Shown here one piece after another: positions 60,968 through 64,000 of a stretch of DNA of 64,000 nt (position 1 is its first letter; every line of letters begins with the position of its first letter). The position numbers were made by a program, and so were the translations under genes. Origin of the DNA: an uncultured Lachnospiraceae bacterium. GTDB taxonomy: Bacteria > Bacillota > Clostridia > Lachnospirales > Lachnospiraceae. Below the pieces are notes generated by a model. The model was not told the origin of the DNA and did no database searches. It saw nothing but the letters and a program-made list of their open reading frames with translations. The stretch lies in assembly GCA_900551115.1 (NCBI GenBank), contig URUY01000006.1, positions 83,315 to 147,314 of the forward strand, read 5' to 3'.

Positions 60968-63900
60968 TTAATATCCCAAATAGCTCCAGTTCATATCCAC
61001 ATCGCCGCTGATACCGGTTACTTTGCCTGTGGATTTGTACTGCCACATATCATATCTGCCGGAATAGGTGGGCGCCGATGCATACTGTGCCAGCCAAATT
61101 TTGTACCTGCCAAGCTGACTGGTATCTATCTTGTTGGTAAGCCAGCTCTTGTTGGCATAAACGCCTGCCGTATAGCCTGCCCCCTGAATGGTTTCACAGA
61201 ATGCCTTGATTACTTCCGTCCTTGTAGCCGTGTCAATCTTATCGGCTCTGCCGCCGGAAGCCTCCACATCCAAAAATACCGGATAGGAAATCGTATAGCC
61301 TTTTATCAGCTCCAGTACCATGGAAGCCTCTTCCACTGCTTCGTTTTTGTTGACAGCCTGTGAGAAGAAGTATACGCCGACCTTAATGCCTGCTGCCGTA
61401 GCACCCTTAATATTTGCTGCAAATTTCGGGTCTGTAACCAGTACGCCCGATGAAGAGCCTCTGTATCCGCAGCGGATAATAACATAGTTTACACCGGAAT
61501 TCTTAACGGCATTCCAGTCAATCGTACCGTTCCACTTGGAAACGTCAATACCGAATGCGCCGTTTCCGACCACCAGAGAACCGTCACTGGCAAAGGTATA
61601 TTTTGCACCTTGGATAACCTGCTCTCCGGTCACATATTTGCCGCTTGCGTCATAATAATACAGCTTACCGTTAAGGGTCTGCCAGCCTGTATATTTTACT
61701 ACGCCCTCACTCCGTATGAAAAAAGTAGTGATAGCGGGATTGTAGTAATCCGCATAGGTTGCTTCTCTGTAATTATTGTCGGATACCAACACATAGAGCT
61801 GTTTATTATCTGCCGTCAGCAGCTTGGTATCTTTATTGACAACGGTCACTGTAAAGGCCTGCCTTACTGCTACGCCGTTTTCCGTATGAATCACCGTAAT
61901 CGTTGCGGAACCTGCTGCCACACCGTTTACCACAACCTTAGCTGTCATTTTATTGTCAGCTACAGAAGTCGTAACATTTGCCGTAGCCACACCGCTGTTG
62001 GAGGTCTCCAGCGAAACCGCACCGCCGGTGCTGTTAATCACTGCCGTCACTTCTGCAGTGCTGCCCGACAATACACTTGCTGTTGTCCTGTTCAGTGTGA
62101 TGGTACGGTTGCCAACCGTTACGGTACAGGTTTTTGTAAGACCCGTGACAGAATCAACGCCTATCGTAATCACTGCCGTTCCTGCTGCTTTTGGATTAAT
62201 CGTAATTGTAGCCTTACCGTTTGCGGTAGTACCTACCGTTACGGTTGCAACCGCCTCATTATCGCTTTTTGCGGTAATATTGCCGGCTATGCTGCCACCG
62301 CTTACGGAATTGCCTATGGTTGCCGTAATATTCTGAGGGCTGCCGATTGCCATTGCCAGTGTGGTATGGCTCAAGGTCAGCGTTCTTGTTTCCTCTGTTA
62401 CCGTTACCTTGCAGGTTGCCTTGACGGCGGTATCTGCATTGGAAGTAACCGTAATGGTTACCGTACCGGCTTTCAATGCTGTAATCTTGCCCGTATTGTC
62501 AACCTTTGCTATCGTTTCATCAGAAGAACTCCATGTAACCGTTTTATCCTCTGCATTCTCCGGTGTAACCGTTGCCTTAAGGGTAACGGTACCTCCCTTT
62601 TCCATGGACAGAGCCGTCTTTTCAAGCGTAATGCCTGTTGGCACTACCGGCGAAGGAGACGGAGATACTGTAGGTGACGGCGATGGGGATACCGTGGGGG
62701 AAGGTGACGGTACGTCCGGTGATGCTGTGGGTACGTCCGGCGATGTTGTAGGCGCCGTTGTAGGCTCTGTCGTAGGTGCCGTAGTGGGTGCCGTTGTAGG
62801 CTCTGTTGTAGGTGCCACCGTTGGTGTCGGTTCTCCGGGCGATACCGTTCCTCCTGCCGTCCGCATAAAGCTCATACCCTTTGCAAGGTCAAGAGGCGCC
62901 TTTATCGAATTCTTTGCAACTGCCGTATAAACAGAATCCATAACCGTTTTCGTAGACTCTACCCATGCCACAGTATCCGTAAGGGTGGATTCTATGGTAG
63001 TCTCATTTTCCTTTGTATCCTCCACCTTGGCATTGACTTCCGATTCATCCTTTACTTCATCGGAAACATCTACCTTTTCATAATCTATTTCCTTCTTAAC
63101 CTTAACTTTCTCTGCTGAAGTGGAAATAATATAGTCCGCATATTTTTCACCCTCCAGTGCATTCATGGCTACCGAATAATTTCCGGGCGTAATATCATTT
63201 TTGTAAATGATACCGTCCATATCATCATCCGACCAGGTTTCGGTCTTACCGTCAGGAGTCGTAACCGCAACAGAAAACGGTACGTTTGCAATCAGCTTAT
63301 TCGTTTTACTGTTTACAAATTTTACCTTCAGGTCCTTTTCGATGGAGGTCATATTCAGTTCTACTTTTACTTCCTTCGTATATTCTGATTCATCATACTC
63401 CTTTTTTTCATCTTCAATGGCATTTGCAGCAGAAATTCTTGCCAGTTCCGCATCTGCAACCGCCATCAATCCCTGTTCGCCAATCAAGGTTATCCCGTCT
63501 AACTGGCTGCCCACCGTATCAAAAGAAACCGCCTGCCTGTCCAGTGCCCCTGCGCCTGCAAAAACAGCTCCCGTTGCCAGCGCCAGCACCAGCACCAAAA
63601 TACCGGTAGTTGTAACAACCTTGTCCATGGTATTCATATGCACCAGCTTATCCCACATATTTTGGAAAATATTCTTATCGGACCTGGCGCTCCACGGAAT
63701 AATTTCATCCTCGTCCTCATCTTCATCTTCATAAAGTTCTTCGTCTGCGTACTCTATGTCATCCTCATAAGCTGCTTCGTCCGCATATACTGCGTCATCC
63801 TCATAAACTGCTTCGTCCGCATATACTGCGTCATCCTCATAAGCTGCTTCTTCCGCATATACTGCGTCATCCTCGTAAGCTGCTTCGTCCGCGTACTCTG

Positions 63901-64000
63901 CGTCATCCCCGTAAGCTGCTTCGTCCGCATATTCTGCGTCATCCTCGTAAGCTGCTTCGTCCGCGTACTCTGCGTCCTCCTCGTAAGCTGCTTCGTCCGC
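60968..64000 (-). CDS. Large membrane-anchored GH25 muramidase with acidic repeats, Pro/Thr linker and Ig-like domains (5' end beyond window)
   Basis: The frame stays open from the stop at 60968 to the right edge, so 1010 residues are visible and the N-terminus is missing; the ATG at 63658 is internal and has no ribosome binding site. Visible order: eight acidic 12-residue repeats (1-96), a short link, one membrane helix (about 126-148), a Cna-B-like part (about 190-290) as in the 57.6-kb protein, and a Pro/Thr/Ser-rich spacer (about 390-450). Three Big_2-type Ig-like domains follow (about 450-740), then a choline-binding-like repeat (GWQTLNGKLYYYDASGKYV, about 775-793) and a C-terminal GH25 domain (FGIDVSKWNGTIDW, YPVFLDVEASGG, YDMWQYKST). 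Likely a wall-spanning lytic enzyme with a cytoplasmic acidic tail. Confidence 0.92.
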   Translation of the reverse strand, partial: ADEAAYEEDAEYADEAAYEDDAEYADEAAYGDDAEYADEAAYEDDAVYAEEAAYEDDAVYADEAVYEDDAVYADEAAYEDDIEYADEELYEDEDEDEDEIIPWSARSDKNIFQNMWDKLVHMNTMDKVVTTTGILVLVLALATGAVFAGAGALDRQAVSFDTVGSQLDGITLIGEQGLMAVADAELARISAANAIEDEKKEYDESEYTKEVKVELNMTSIEKDLKVKFVNSKTNKLIANVPFSVAVTTPDGKTETWSDDDMDGIIYKNDITPGNYSVAMNALEGEKYADYIISTSAEKVKVKKEIDYEKVDVSDEVKDESEVNAKVEDTKENETTIESTLTDTVAWVESTKTVMDSVYTAVAKNSIKAPLDLAKGMSFMRTAGGTVSPGEPTPTVAPTTEPTTAPTTAPTTEPTTAPTTSPDVPTASPDVPSPSPTVSPSPSPTVSPSPSPVVPTGITLEKTALSMEKGGTVTLKATVTPENAEDKTVTWSSSDETIAKVDNTGKITALKAGTVTITVTSNADTAVKATCKVTVTEETRTLTLSHTTLAMAIGSPQNITATIGNSVSGGSIAGNITAKSDNEAVATVTVGTTANGKATITINPKAAGTAVITIGVDSVTGLTKTCTVTVGNRTITLNRTTASVLSGSTAEVTAVINSTGGAVSLETSNSGVATANVTTSVADNKMTAKVVVNGVAAGSATITVIHTENGVAVRQAFTVTVVNKDTKLLTADNKQLYVLVSDNNYREATYADYYNPAITTFFIRSEGVVKYTGWQTLNGKLYYYDASGKYVTGEQVIQGAKYTFASDGSLVVGNGAFGIDVSKWNGTIDWNAVKNSGVNYVIIRCGYRGSSSGVLVTDPKFAANIKGATAAGIKVGVYFFSQAVNKNEAVEEASMVLELIKGYTISYPVFLDVEASGGRADKIDTATRTEVIKAFCETIQGAGYTAGVYANKSWLTNKIDTSQLGRYKIWLAQYASAPTYSGRYDMWQYKSTGKVTGISGDVDMNWSYLGY
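63713..64000 (-). repeat. 36-base tandem repeat coding for acidic 12-residue units
   Basis: Eight in-frame copies of a unit close to ADEAAYEDDAEY, the last one (63713-63748) diverged to ADEELYEDEDED. The array reaches the window edge, so more copies may follow. It is coding, has no spacers, and is therefore not CRISPR. Confidence 0.9.

Noticed and set aside
61610..62677. 355-residue plus-strand frame opposite the large GH25 gene
   Set aside because: Its Cys- and Arg-rich composition mirrors the Thr/Val-rich codons of the Ig-like domains on the real strand; no start signal is present.
63754..63942. Open frame on the minus strand encoding a repeated MTQ-RTKQL peptide
   Set aside because: It is an out-of-frame reading of the 36-base coding repeat of the large GH25 gene, whose own frame is open and in phase.
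63713..64000. CRISPR-like array of about 36-base repeats
   Set aside because: The units follow one another without spacers and encode in-frame protein repeats.

Overview
The window is chromosomal DNA of a low-to-mid GC, Gram-positive anaerobe, most likely a member of the Lachnospiraceae (Clostridia). This follows from the gene complement: bifunctional BirA next to CoaX and DusB, a spore-type SleB hydrolase domain, a Csp-like subtilase, MetNIQ, a FucI-like isomerase with DUF4867 and XylB, and polysaccharide genes with LytR-CpsA-Psr and GH25 proteins but no outer-membrane genes. The genus cannot be fixed by eye. Nearly everything is on the minus strand; only a LacI-type regulator and aroA are on the plus strand. 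No rRNA, tRNA, CRISPR array, insertion sequence or phage gene was seen.

1-10.4 kb: housekeeping operons. argF-birA-DUF6145-coaX-dusB-(partial unknown) run as one tightly packed unit. Then come an nfeD/SPFH membrane pair, an SH3/SleB wall hydrolase, the pair trmH-like/proC, and pfkA. 10.4-15.8 kb: dnaE and a homodimeric-type ABC exporter.

16-21 kb: a sugar catabolic unit (xylB, DUF4867, FucI/AraA-like isomerase) divergent from its probable LacI-family repressor. A palindrome overlaps the -10 of the xylB promoter. 21-24.8 kb: methionine uptake (metN-metI-metQ, with a tandem duplication of the 3' end of metI) and cysK. 25-29.5 kb: aroA (plus strand), a carbamate kinase homologue with an altered phosphate loop, a small unknown protein, and an M32 carboxypeptidase. 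29.5-38.5 kb: a 1114-residue diguanylate cyclase with a degenerate STAND-like N-terminus, lspA, a subtilase, a long divergent ClpX, and a membrane-anchored HtrA protease.

38.6-64 kb: a long envelope-polysaccharide locus. It contains glmS, pgcA, dTDP-rhamnose genes rfbA, rfbB and rfbC (no rfbD in the window), a polyprenyl-phosphate sugar-1-phosphate transferase, five family-2 glycosyltransferase proteins, an LCP ligase, an ABC-2 exporter (Wzm) with a Wzt that has a C-terminal sugar-binding extension, and a methyltransferase fused to a kinase-like domain. Two related membrane-anchored GH25 muramidases flank the rhamnose genes. The layout suggests a rhamnose-containing wall polysaccharide built on undecaprenyl phosphate inside the cell, exported by an ABC transporter and ligated to peptidoglycan. 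The methyltransferase-kinase beside Wzt resembles the domain logic of WbdD, the chain terminator of E. coli O9a, and is the most interesting candidate here. The last gene runs off the right edge and carries an acidic 12-residue tandem repeat in its cytoplasmic N-terminus.
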